Part shown: piece by piece, positions 41,868-53,832 of the stretch
Position numbering within the stretch: position 1 is the first letter of the stretch
Layout: each line of letters starts with the position of its first letter
Assembly: GCA_034190875.2 (NCBI GenBank)
Contig: CM067344.1
Location: 17,678,082 to 17,742,081, forward strand
DNA length: 64,000 nt
DNA from: Urechis unicinctus
Lineage: Eukaryota > Annelida > Polychaeta > Xenopneusta > Urechidae
Direction of reading: 5' to 3'
Made by a program: the position numbers and the translations under genes
Notes under the pieces: generated by a model
Seen by the model: only the letters and a program-made list of their open reading frames with translations
Told to the model about the DNA's origin: nothing
The model's database searches: none

Positions 41868-44800
41868 GTGCATATGTATGTATAAGCCTCACCTAAATAC
41901 AAAATGAAAAAGACAACACATTGTTTCTGTGATGCCGGTCAAGGTCATTGCGAGAAGAGACCTTCCCGACCCACGTAATAACACTCATCAAGTCATAGCA
42001 CTTAACGATATTTACTTGGGTGAGACAGTTGCTAACAACAGGTTGCATAAACCCATCAAGCGGTTGGACTCATCGCCACGGAGCCGTCTCATGCGGCGGA
42101 CCCCACGGAGCGGATGTCTCCCTATCACTCCTTTACAATCTACCTGCTCTTCTGCTCACGCAGAGACAGGCTTGCGCAACATGGCCGTTTATTCACCACT
42201 TGGGAAGCCGGTAAAGATCAGGCAAACACGAGCCGAGGACCAAGCATGGGACCGCAACGAGAGGAAGGCGTAGAACGGCTGACCACTACCAAGCGTCCAT
42301 GCCTGTTGACTTGTCGTGGCTGGTCGGAGCCACTCGTAACGAGTCAATATATGTCATAGGGGTAATGGACAATGCCGTATGATCTCATCCCCTCCGCAGA
42401 CATATCCACCTGCATGGCAAACGCTATCAATTTGATGACTATTTCAAAGAAACCTAATTTGGTCTGGTATTTGGGAGCCGGGATTTCGAAGTGTCAACCC
42501 GCAGGTGTGAGCAAGTCTTGTTTAAACACGAATTGAAGTCTCATCAGGCCCAGTTCTTCTTCGTATTTGGCGATCATGCATCATGAAAAGCTCTAGTGAC
42601 CAACCCATTGACACAATGTCATTATTGCGCCGATTGGTAAATTGGTGTCTCTGTGCATTTAGTGTGGCCGTACATGATTGCGTCTGTGCACTGGTGCATA
42701 TGAGCTGGTAAGAATCAATGGTTGAGTGTATATATGCATATATTTTGTACGCATGGTGGTAAACATGGAATCATGCTTGTATGCTCGCAGTAAGTGTGAT
42801 ATCATTTATCTAGGTTTATTTGATCAAATCACGTAAAAATGGCTTTTGTTGGTTAGAGACTGTTTAACGAATGCGGCACTACATTATGTTAATCTCTAAA
42901 GACGATCGGATAGCATAAACAACACAATCATGTCATTATGACAAGGCTAACGAGACATGGTGGTGGGCGAGTATAGGAGCGAGTACAGGCTTGATTACAG
43001 GTAATAGCATTAGACAGGTGATAAAGCCAAGTAGCAGATGAAAGACACCGCATGGGCTTTACATCACACACATGTTTCAAGCATATATCTCCAACTCAGC
43101 GTGAACCCCCTACCCCCCACCCCCACCCAACTCCTAGAAGCCTCAGTGCGGATTATATAACCGGTTTTGCTGAGCATCAAGACAGCGAGTGATTATGTTG
43201 GGGCATTGTACTTCCAGGACTGTCCGGAAGGTGGCCTTTTCTGGTCTTATTTGCGTGAATTACTGCGGTCCTTTTCATATCAATGCCATGTAAGTGCAAT
43301 TAGCTAATCCTGTATGATCACGTGGTCATTGTCTACACGACAGCTAGCTAGAGTGGGCAGCGGGTGGGGGGTGGGGGAAGGCTCAATGCATGATTTTTGA
43401 CTTTAATCCGCTGTGTTGTGGTAGAGCTCGAGCAGTTAAGCTGATCAGCAGTTAAAACCTCGATTGCTATATATCTATTGTTGTGGCTAACAACAAGCCA
43501 TGTCGCGATTGTTGCCATTGACGACAAACAAAGCTAGGGCGCGTCAGATGTAATTGTTTCACTTTCTTGACAAATTACCTTCCCCAATTTCCCGGCACGC
43601 TACTGAAGTCTTGTTGTGCTGCGTCTTGACGTGGGACTCTAAAGCCCCAAACCGTGGACTTAACAAGAGACAACGGACTTTGTTCCTAAACTGCAGTCAG
43701 CAATAGCACCACCTTTTGAGTTCCTCTGAAGATTACCGACTTAATGGTGTAAAGGGTATTTGTTATGATTCGATGGCCATATAGGTTGGGTCGAATATAT
43801 TGATCAGATGCTACTGACAAAGTTTCTATAAATAGTAGCTATGAATGTAATATTCTTAGGATCAAACTAATATGTGAATGCAGCCAACAATGTAAGGCTA
43901 AAACATGAGCAACATGATCTTATGACGCGCGTGTAAGGCTGGTGAACCGTCCGCAAATCACGCTGAGACTGGGGCCCACGTGTAGAAGCCACAGGCCATG
44001 ACTTATATGGGGCCAGTCTATAGGTTCATCTCTGTGTCGCTCATCAATATGACAGAATTTGTACTCAGGAGATTGACACATAACAATATATATGAATATG
44101 GGTTCAATTGACGCATACGTTGGCCAATGATGTTCTGTATAGCAGTGTACAGATGAGTCAGGGCTGCTCACAAGGAGATGATTCTAAACGCGGCCAAATG
44201 AGTCGAACCGAGTGATGAAATACCGAAACGTAGCTTGTCAAGTGAAGAGTTATTTGTCAGGATGGCTTAACACCATAAGAGTGCGCGGCATCGAGCGGGC
44301 GTGCCGGTGGCGTGTGGATGGGCGATAATACATGCTACGTTATTAGAAAACCCTCTGGTTATGTATGAACAGTTGCGGACCTACAGACATCTTGTCGAGG
44401 ACGCGGCGATCCACACCTGACCAGCAATATATCTCCTTAAAAGCATGGTAAACATAGCCTGTCGGAGACAATATTACGTGCATCCCATCTCATATTTTGG
44501 CTCAGGCTGATGGGATACGTAGGATGGCAGTGATCTTCGCCATTACGTCATATCCGTTGCTGCCAATAAGTGGGAAGAGGGGCGTCTAGTGTCGAGATGA
44601 CGGCGTGTGCGGGACACTCATGTTGACCAATGCTCTTATTAACAGCGGATTAGCCAGGGAAGCTATACGCTCGTGTTGACCTAAGTTTCCTCACTTACCA
44701 CAAACTCATGCATTATTCAAGCACAGGTATCTCAGGTAATCTCATTATTACTCATCGGTGTCTAGTTTGAAATGGCTAATTAGAATAAAAACCAATCGCA

Positions 44801-45696
44801 GCCAAGCGCAACGATCACATAAATCCCACTGCATATACATCCTTCAACTTTATGAAAAGTGACTGATTTACGCTCGGCATTCATCTTAAGAGTCACCATA
44901 AAACTCTGCATTTAACCTGTGAAGAAGCCCAGCGTGAGAACCGGCGTTTATCGGAGGTGCCAGCCGCACCAAGCGTGACAACCGCCTCATAGTGCTAGCA
45001 ACTTTCCAAATATCTCCACTGAGAAGTCTTAGTCATGCTGTGTTGATTGACGAGTCGGTGTAGAAGTTAAGTACATTAAATAAGGTCAACGAATAACGGT
45101 AGAAAGAGACACCCTTTCATTATATATAAAAGAAGCGCTCGTCGGAAACAGGTGAGGGTTATACAAGGTAATTACCGGTGTGGTGGCTTTCATGTTGCAG
45201 ATGAGAACAGGTAGAACTAACTTCACCTGTTCACGCACGCAGCGCCCACCTCCACGCAAATAGTCCGCCCTTAATCTACCAAGCGGACATGCGTTATCAC
45301 CTCGCTTACACGCCCCACTACTTAACACAAATCCAAACTAATAGCTCTCTTTGCCAAACGGACTGTTACTTGCCTCGGGGTATTTAGCCAACTTTATTCG
45401 AAATTGAGAGATGCGCTGCAATCTGGGCGGGCGGCCCATCAGACAGATGAGGCTTGTTGCCTCGAGGCCAGGCCAGCCTCAGTACCAAGCTAGGGTTACA
45501 TGTCGCCTCATGCATCACACAGAAGGCGAATACCCCGTGCTAATGAGCTTTGAAATTACTTGTGTGTCAGCAACAAGCCAACTCCAACATACATCAGACG
45601 ATTAAAAGGTTACATCACTTTTTTTAAAGGAGGTATGTTTTTGCAAGTTTTGACTTTGACATTAAAGAGAGTGTCAGTGATTAATGATAGACGAGG

Positions 45697-45783
45697 TCCG
45701 ATGAGACGCGCGGTGAGGCGTCCGATGAGACGCGCGGTGAGGCGTCCCATGAGACGCGCGGTGAGGCGTCCCATCCGATGAGA
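45697..45783. repeat. 24-bp CpG-rich tandem repeat
   Basis: About 3.5 copies of a 24-bp unit with GATGAGACGCGCGGTGAGGC. It is short, GC-rich and close to perfect in an otherwise AT-rich intron. Confidence 0.93.
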
Positions 45784-46748
45784 CGCAGGAAATAAGGGGT
45801 ACTGGCTGACGTGGATGATGTCACAAGGCAGACTATGAAATAAGTTGAAATACCTCAGTTTTCAGCGTAATTCAATGAATAAAGATACACTGTTGTACAA
45901 GTATATATATTTCTGCACAGACGCACGCTGACATTTGCCGCTGTTCGCACCATAGACGTTAATGAGTGGCATTTGGAAATAGAAGAAGCAAGACATTCCT
46001 CCTGATGAAGGCGAGACAGCTTCCCATCGCCAGGAATTCGTATGTGTGTGTACCGATAAGGAATACTACGCAGTCTTGTCACTAATGTGGTACTCCAAAG
46101 AACAGGAGTGTTACCCAGGCAAACACGAGCTATTGGCTAACAATAGGATACAAGAGACAGTTGCTGTATCTAATTCTACTTGTAGCTCTATTAAGTGGTG
46201 ACGGGGTCATTCAATGAATGCTAGAGGTATTCCATGAAGAATGAGGATTTGCCTTTGATGTTAACAAACGCAGTCTGATGACTGGACCAACACGTTGATC
46301 ACAATGGCCGGTGTAATCGCATTGGGCAGAGACGGGCAGTTTTCTCTCCAAATACGGCCTGGGGCATGTGATCGCTTTCATTCCATGAGCCCCATGTGTT
46401 TTCACTGTCTTTGCTTGAAGTAAGATGGCGGGATGAAAGGGTTGGGTTAATTCATTTCTATTATTTCCAAGACATGTTCGTACCGACAATTACAGAAGTC
46501 GTATAAAGTAAAGTATTTGAAACATGTCTGTCTGAGAGCGGAATAAGTGGGTTTGGCATTGAAGTCAGGCACACAAGAACTCCCGGCAGTGTGATCACAT
46601 GTTTGGGGACGTGGTCTGGTATGCAACAGAAAAAGGACTTATATAGAAATCCTTCTCTTAATGGAAACAAAGCGCACAACTCTTTTGACAAACAGCTTAA
46701 TCGCTGTTATCGGGGTTGGAATAACCACACACAGACAGATGGTTTATA

Positions 46749-46829
46749 GATATAGAGAGATATAGAGAGAGAGATAGAGAGAGATAGATATAGAGATAGA
46801 GAGAGAGATATATATAGAGATAGATAGAT

Positions 46830-46875
<46 letters not shown>

Positions 46876-46975
46876 GAGGGAGAGATAGAGAGATTTAGAG
46901 AGGGAGAGAGATTTCTATAGGAGAGAGATCTCTCTCTATAGAGATCTCTCTCTCTCTAGAGAGAGATCTGAGAGA

Positions 46976-47021
<46 letters not shown>

Positions 47022-47046
47022 GATCTCTCCTCTCTCTCTCTCTATA

Positions 47047-47109
<63 letters not shown>

Positions 47110-47125
47110 ATATATCTATCTCCTA

Positions 47126-47164
<39 letters not shown>

Positions 47165-47181
47165 ATATATATATATATATA
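46749..47181. repeat. Large GA/TC inverted microsatellite ending in TA repeats
   Basis: A GA/GATA-rich arm (about 46749-46925) turns through AGATCTCTCTC-type palindromes into a TC-rich arm (about 46975-47115), and a TA tract follows (about 47130-47181). The two arms are broadly complementary, so the region could extrude a long imperfect hairpin. Confidence 0.93.
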
Positions 47182-47536
47182 CTTTAAGAGAGATTTGCGC
47201 CACGGATTGTGACCAGACACTCGTATACCAGTAAGCCACTAATTGACACCCCTGGCTCGTATGTCTTGGTAGTGCCAAGTGGAGGTCAAACACTAACACA
47301 GCATCTCTTCTGGACTTAAGACGCTCTGGAATACTGTTGGATGTCAACGTTCTGAGGAGACAGGCAATCATCTCCTCCAAGCGAGCCCCAGGCTCGCTTC
47401 AAACAGGCTCCCAATTTCGTCCTCATTATCTCTTAGTAAAACCGTAATTACCGACAACAACCCATCATACCAACAGGTCATCTTTTATACACAACTCACG
47501 CGCTGTGACGGTAGCCACTCAACCGATTAACTCTAA

Positions 47537-47972
47537 AGAGGAGGAGAGGAGGAGGAGAGGAGGAGGAGCGGAGGAGGAGGAGGAGGAGAGGAGGAGGAGG
47601 AGGGAGAGAGGAGGAGAGGAGGAGGAGGAGGAGGAGGAGGAGGAGGAGGAGGAGGAGGAGGAGGAGGAGGAGGAGGAGGAGAGGAGGAGGAGAGGAGGAG
47701 GAGAGGAGGAGGAGAGGAGGAGGAGGAGGAGGAGGAGGGAGGAGGGAGGAGGAGGACTGAGAGAGGAGGAGAGGAGGAGGAGAGGAAGAAAGCAGGAGAG
47801 GAGGAGGAGAGGAGGAGGGGAGAGAGGAGGAGGAGAGGAGGAGGAGAGGAGGAGGAGAGGAGGAGGAGGAGGAGGAGGAGGAGAGGAGGAGGAGAGGAGG
47901 AGGAGTGGAGAGGAGGAGGAGTGGAGGAGGAGGAGGAGGAGAGGAGGAGGAGAGAAGGAGAGGAGGAGGAGA
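47537..47972. repeat. (GGA)n polypurine tract
   Basis: About 435 bp of nearly pure purine on the plus strand, mostly GGA/GAG, broken by a few pyrimidines around 47756. Glu/Arg- and Gly-rich frames on the plus strand and Ser/Pro/Leu-rich ones on the minus strand are artefacts. Confidence 0.96.
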
Positions 47973-48777
47973 TAAATGGCTGCATGTGTTGGAATGGATG
48001 CTTTGTGACAGAGAGCCGTCAGCGAATCAGAGTCGTGTTACAATCCGCCTACTGCATTGAGCAGTACGTATCTGACAAGCTCACTACTCACCCCCATCCC
48101 ATCCTATACCCCAACCCACACCCACACACTCCGCCGACAGCCGACAAGACACAGCTCTCTCAGCATTATACATCGCACCTCCCACAGAACCCGTGCAATG
48201 CTGCTTCCCGCTGATGTCCTCTTAAGAATGACCCCCCACGATTTTATTTCCATTATTGTGTCGCAAATAAAGCTGTTATTTCGTAAGATGACATACCAGC
48301 AAATAAGTGATTCTTCATCTGTTCCTCGAATCTTTCAATAATACAATATGACCTGCTGCAGCAGCAGATCACTCGTAAGGCTTACTTACGCACGTGTTGC
48401 ATCACAGCTTGTTCAACCAATAACGAGCGTCAACAACATCATTTTATTCTACAAGATTCACGCACACTTTGATAAATTTTCACATGTAGCTTCCCACGGA
48501 GGGTGAGTATGTGGTGGTGGGGGTGGGGGTTTCGTGGGGCGGGGTGAATGGGCCGATCAAGTAGTAAGTTGTCAGAAGACACCAGGAGAAAATGGATGAG
48601 GAGACCAGTGGACATATGAGTGGCCAGATGGTGAGGTGAGAGAAGCACACCTGAGTGCCAGGTGAGATGATGTTAGATCAACAGAGATAACAGATGGCAC
48701 GCCCACTTGACGCCGGTCTTATCGTCCCATCACCAGGCCTTTGTTTTACCTGAGGCCGACGAGGTAAGTAGCATCCA

Positions 48778-48796
48778 CAGCAGCAGCAGCAGCAGC
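48778..48796. repeat. Short (CAG)6 repeat
   Basis: Six CAG triplets in intron 2. Similar short CTG runs lie at about 40724-40745 and 58468-58485. Confidence 0.9.
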
Positions 48797-51700
48797 ATCA
48801 AGGGCTCTCTGCCTTTTTATGGTAATCTCTGTCCAATCTCAGAGGAGAGGTTAGGGATAGGCAAAGATGTATGGCTACCTCTTTAGCGCTTAGTGCCGGG
48901 CTGATGATGGCCCCCTTGATGTGGTGGAGGCGGCCACACGCGCGTGTTTGTCCGCTGAGCGAGCGCGGACAGCCCCTACCTATGGCTCCGTGCGGCCCAC
49001 CTGGGTTTATCACAACTGTCTGATAACTAGTAGAGAGCTTGGTCAACATGAGCCAGCCCTTATTGTCCGCATCAAAGAGGCCACCTTAGCGCGCTACCTG
49101 TCTGTGCAAGGTAAACACGGCCTGTCATAAAGCTCATTCCTCCCGCACCCATACGCCCCAAGGAAAATTCATTAAACAAATGCGCTCTTGTGTTGCCGAT
49201 TGAGATGGCTAGGCTAGCATTAGTCAGGCGGTGAACTGAGGGGATGGAGTGGAACGGGCAGTGAGGTAGCAGCGCTGCACGCTTAGAGACAGCTTGATTG
49301 ATGTTGATTAGCGATATCAATAACAACTCTTATCTCGAAACAGGTGAGCAAAGCCCGGGATAAGCCGCCGTGAATATGTCGTGATAACTTGAGCTTTAGA
49401 GACGCGCAACATAGATATCAGGTGAAAAAGACTCGACACCAACTTCAAAGCTGAATCACATTAAACTCGGATCACTAAATAGTCTTCCGGGGACCTCCCG
49501 GACATGAATGCAACGCGCTAGACTTATCAGTGGAGGCGTTATATATAAGTACCTAGGCCAATCAGAATAGTACGATAGCACTTCACTCCGACAAGACTAT
49601 CATATATCAGGCAGTTAGTGTGAAGGCGCATTACGACGGATTCGTGGCGTAACACCGACTGCTGTAGCGACGCTCATCGGCCAACTAGACGTCGGTTGAG
49701 CGCCAATGAAATGCTAATAGCGCGGTGTGGGTTGCATCGTCTGGCGGTTAGTGTGATGCTGGAAGGCGAGCAAACGCCAGGAGAATTAACTGGTGGCATC
49801 TCACCTATTGCAGAACAGATACACTATAGCCACCTGGAGATAACCCGGCCTTGCTATATCCGCACGCCGGGCAATTAATGGAGATTAGCTAGGCCGACCC
49901 CGTGAAATTAAATGTAGCGCACTTCAAAAGCAGCGGTGTTGTAGGGGCTATCGGATGTGAGGGAAGCCACAGACACCCGGAGACAGTCGGCTGGTACCGT
50001 GACCAGGTGGCGTCAGAGTGCCACGCAACGCTCGGGGCGCGGCGCTATGCCAGGGGCGTGTTGCAGCCTTGTGATAAACGCCCGCGCATTCCAGTAACTC
50101 ACAGTCCAATCGAGTACAGTCCAGTTTCTGTTTGGCGGTCTATAACGCCCATTAACATCAATTAAGGGTGAAAAAGATGCTGACTTTTGGGTATTTCCTC
50201 CTCTCATTTTCCCAAACAAATCGTTTGCTGATTTTCGGGGCGGGAAATACAGAGATGTGATTGACATTTACTCACCCTAGGCGAGGGACGCGTGACGCGC
50301 GGCTCCACGATCGAACCCATCGAACAACGCGACGGCAAGCCGTAGTACGCCATGGTTACTACGACGCTACTGCGATGTCAACACGGAGGTTGCAGAGACT
50401 GAAGCTGATATGAGTGTGTAAAGAGATGCGGAGAAAGAGGCTGGTGGTGAGGAGGAGGAGGAGGGAAATGAGGTCCACACATCCAATCAAACACCTCTCA
50501 CACTTGCCCATTATAATAATAATGTCGTCAGGCGGACTAGATGGGGCCTTCTGCTTCATTGGTATGCCAGCTAGCGGGCTCTGTGTACCGCCACCCTCCC
50601 TTCACAGCCCACAACCATCTCATGCCATTCTCTCCTACCATACAAGCTATTAATCCTACAAATCGCACCGACCATTCTGGCTGAATATATCTTAGAGATA
50701 TACCATAGGTTAGAGATATACCATAGGTTAGAGTAAATCTATGGTCCGAATGAAGAACGAGCTCAGGACATATTCACGAGGCCGATTTCCCTTCCAAGGA
50801 ACATATTTAAACTGCGCTCAGTGAAAACGATCACGTTATTTAACAATTCCAGTTTTACATATATAGCTTCAAACAACGCGTTTAAGAGTCAATGGTGGCC
50901 GTTTATCTGTTTGATTTTCTGATGAATTTCCCAAATCTGTTCGATCTGAGTGGAAGTGATTCAGCCAACACCACTTGGAATCTAATCAACCTGCAATTAT
51001 AGCTTGTGATAAATTAGCAATATAAAAGCAATATTCACAGGCTATTAGCAGTGCTTTCTAAAGCATATGGTAATGAAGTCCCGGCTTGGAGCGAGCGTCT
51101 TTGCCGCTATTGTGATAACGCTTCGTTTGCGCCGACGACTGTAATTGTAATTGTGCTAGCAGTGACAGCCACAAAACTTGTGCTATCTCATCAAAGTCTC
51201 GCGAGACTTGCCTGGGTCCCGGGACAGTCATTTAGCGGCAGGTACCACATGAGGCCCCATTCATAGCGTTGGCTACCTGCTAAGACGGCGCTGAATAGCA
51301 GGGATCACTCTGTCTGCACCAGATAAGGAAGGAGAATGGGATGCATGGGAGAGCGAGTTGATCGAGGATGGTGATCTCACTTCCTGTGCCGCCAAATCTT
51401 CCCTCATTGCCTTGGCCAATTAAGTTGGCAGGGGAGTTAGCAGCGATTGTGCCACGATAGCCGCCTGTATATCACATATGGAGCTTCTCCTTGGACTCCT
51501 CCAAATATAGCATCTCATCTGCCTCCTGCCAGAAGCAGCCCAGCTGAAGGCGTTAGGGATTGACTCCTGTCTCGGTGTGGCCAGAGGAATCAGAAACGAA
51601 GCCTTCTTAAGTTGTCTCTTGTGCCGAAAATCCTCGATCAACGCCACTTGCATGTATCCAAAATTAATTATAAAATGATAAAACCTGAAGGCACGGGGTT

Positions 51701-53548
51701 GAGGTGTGAGAATTAAAATGAGATCGACATCACAAAGGATGATGTGATTTGTGTTGCAGATGGCGTTGGCTCTCAGCGCCAGCATCAGCAACAGCGTGGT
51801 GGGCTAGTCGTGGACTGCCTCTCATATTGTCACCATGTGCCTGAGGTCCATATTAGTGGCCAAGTAACTTCATTAGGAGGATTTAGCGTCAAAGGCAGCA
51901 ACCTCTTGACTCGTTGCTTCGCGAAAGCTGGCCTCTTAAGCGTGCCCTTCCTTAGAGATCTTATTGGTTATTATCTGTCCCAGCGCGCGGCCTCATCTGC
52001 CTTTCACTGGTCACCCTACGCCACCTATCCATGCTCCTCAAGCACACACTCACTTCCCTCGCCCATTTTGTCTCATTTTCTGCACTAACTTCATTGACCG
52101 TTGAGTTCTGGGGATGTGTTTATTAGGTTGATTTAGGGCTGTAACGTCTCTCACGACTTCAACAGTTGCCGGTAGGGCGATCAGAACGAGATAATTTGAT
52201 GTGTCCACCTCACGTCAATGGCGAACGTCAGTCAACAACAAGGCGAACCAGGAAAGTTTAACAGTCTCATCATTATAAGCGGGATTACAAGACAAATCAG
52301 ATTGACTGAGAGCCCTGAACATCAGCTCCTAAGTTCTAAGTCAGAGTGGTCAACATTGAGAAACACGCTGGGTTTGTGATTTGTCAAAGACAGCTGAATA
52401 TAGCATGAAGTAAGTAATATGCGCTCAGCTGTATGACAGACAAAATAAAGTGGTCACTCCGGTTGGGGTGGCAAGGTGGAGCACACGGTATGTTCGATGT
52501 CACACACTTGACAGGGCAACCTCTAAGTCGAGTATTTAAAAGATGAACTGCAGCACAAGCTCCGCGGACTGAAGCAACTCACATAGATACGCGTGATGAG
52601 GGTGGGGGGGGGGGCATTAACAGAGGATTGTAAAAGGGCAGCTCAAGACGTGTACAATTGTTAGCCCTTGTGTCAATAGAGTCGATATGGCAAGGTGGAA
52701 AGAGAGGTACACAAGCAGCTGTCAGGTGATGCAACCAATCAAAGCTGTCCCAATACACGCTCTGTCCTCGGCGCTCCTCCGAGACAGCCACGGCTACCCA
52801 AAAGCCTAATATCCACCCAACGGATGTCAACAGACATCTGACTTCCTGACGCATGCGCACAAGACATGGCACACTAATTAAACCCGATTAAACACAGGAC
52901 ATGGTGTTGATGGGAGCGACATAATTGGTCATTAAGCACGGGGGTTTGCATCGCGCCAACCTCAATATTATGAGTATTAATCCCGCAAACGCTGTCATCG
53001 CTCGGGAGTAAAGGAAGAGAACTATTTTCTTTGATCATCACGGAGAAAGTGGTCACCAAGATGCCTAAGTGTGCTTAGAAGAATGTGGACTTGCGATCGG
53101 AAATGGGAGGGACAGGTGACTGATCGATCTATCATAACGCAGTGACTTGGCGCTGTAGAAGTAGAGCGCTCCACCCCCACTCCATGCAGGGGGACCACCG
53201 CGGTCTACTCGCTGATGGGGCGCTGAGGTATGGCATGCATGGTCTATGCTGACTACGTTAACACATTCACCACCTACATACATTTTACCTTATTGAAACC
53301 AGTCATTGTTAATTAGTCTACCTGATCGCTCTTGCAATTTCTCACCATGGAGTAATGAGCCCGATTATGACTGCTTCCCCATCACAAGGTTGCCTTAGAG
53401 ACGCTTTTAGTCGATGTTTGAGCTAAATTTTCTATGGTTTTTAATTGAATTTATCTGGTGCTTTGGGAAGATATGAACTGAAGCGGTCGCGGTGAATTCT
53501 TACATCCGACGAATTGGTTATCATGATCGGTAGAGGTATAAATCTCAC

Positions 53549-53832
53549 CTCCCAGCCTTCACCCGATTCCTCCTCTCCAGGCCTCGTCTCGCCTACCAGG
53601 AAGCCAAACTGAGCGCCTTTCGGGATATGAGTCTTAGTCCACACTCCCAAAGCAGCCGCTTCTTGTGAAGGCCTCAGTTCGAGACCAGGAGGCAGCGATG
53701 TGATGGCATCTGACGGCGGTGGTGACGGTGAGGCTGACGTCGACGCCTTGTCCGTCATATCGTACGTCATATCTGTCGATTGCTGCTCCATGCTTGGTGA
53801 GTACCGGAAGTCCGTCGGCTCTGGGGACTCAT
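53549..53832 (-). CDS. MECOM/PRDM16: Prdm3/16 exon 2: N-terminal linker and first part of the PR domain
   Basis: The exon encodes residues 13-107, from an attgcag acceptor to a GAG/gtgaga donor. Residues 14-58 form a Ser/Thr/Pro/Asp-rich linker (ESPEPTDFRYSPS at 14-26). From about residue 60 the PR domain begins: PPGLELRPS, then ALGVWTKTHIPKGAQFG, matching the family pattern of a LELR strand, a GLGVW turn and a basic helix leading to a G-x-x-VGE strand. The stretch 93-105 (GETRPGEEESGEG) is rich in Gly and Glu, and the exon ends at GWE, equivalent to the vertebrate WE just before the domain's second half. Met27 could serve as an internal start, but the phase join to exon 1 makes the longer product the better model. 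Confidence 0.94.

Noticed and set aside
47505..47985. Glu/Arg-rich frame and opposite Ser/Pro/Leu-rich frame
   Set aside because: GGA microsatellite translated; no unique sequence of note.
52850..52859. Another CGCATGCGCA (NRF1-like) in intron 2
   Set aside because: Isolated, with no accompanying core-promoter element or exon nearby that would suggest a start site.
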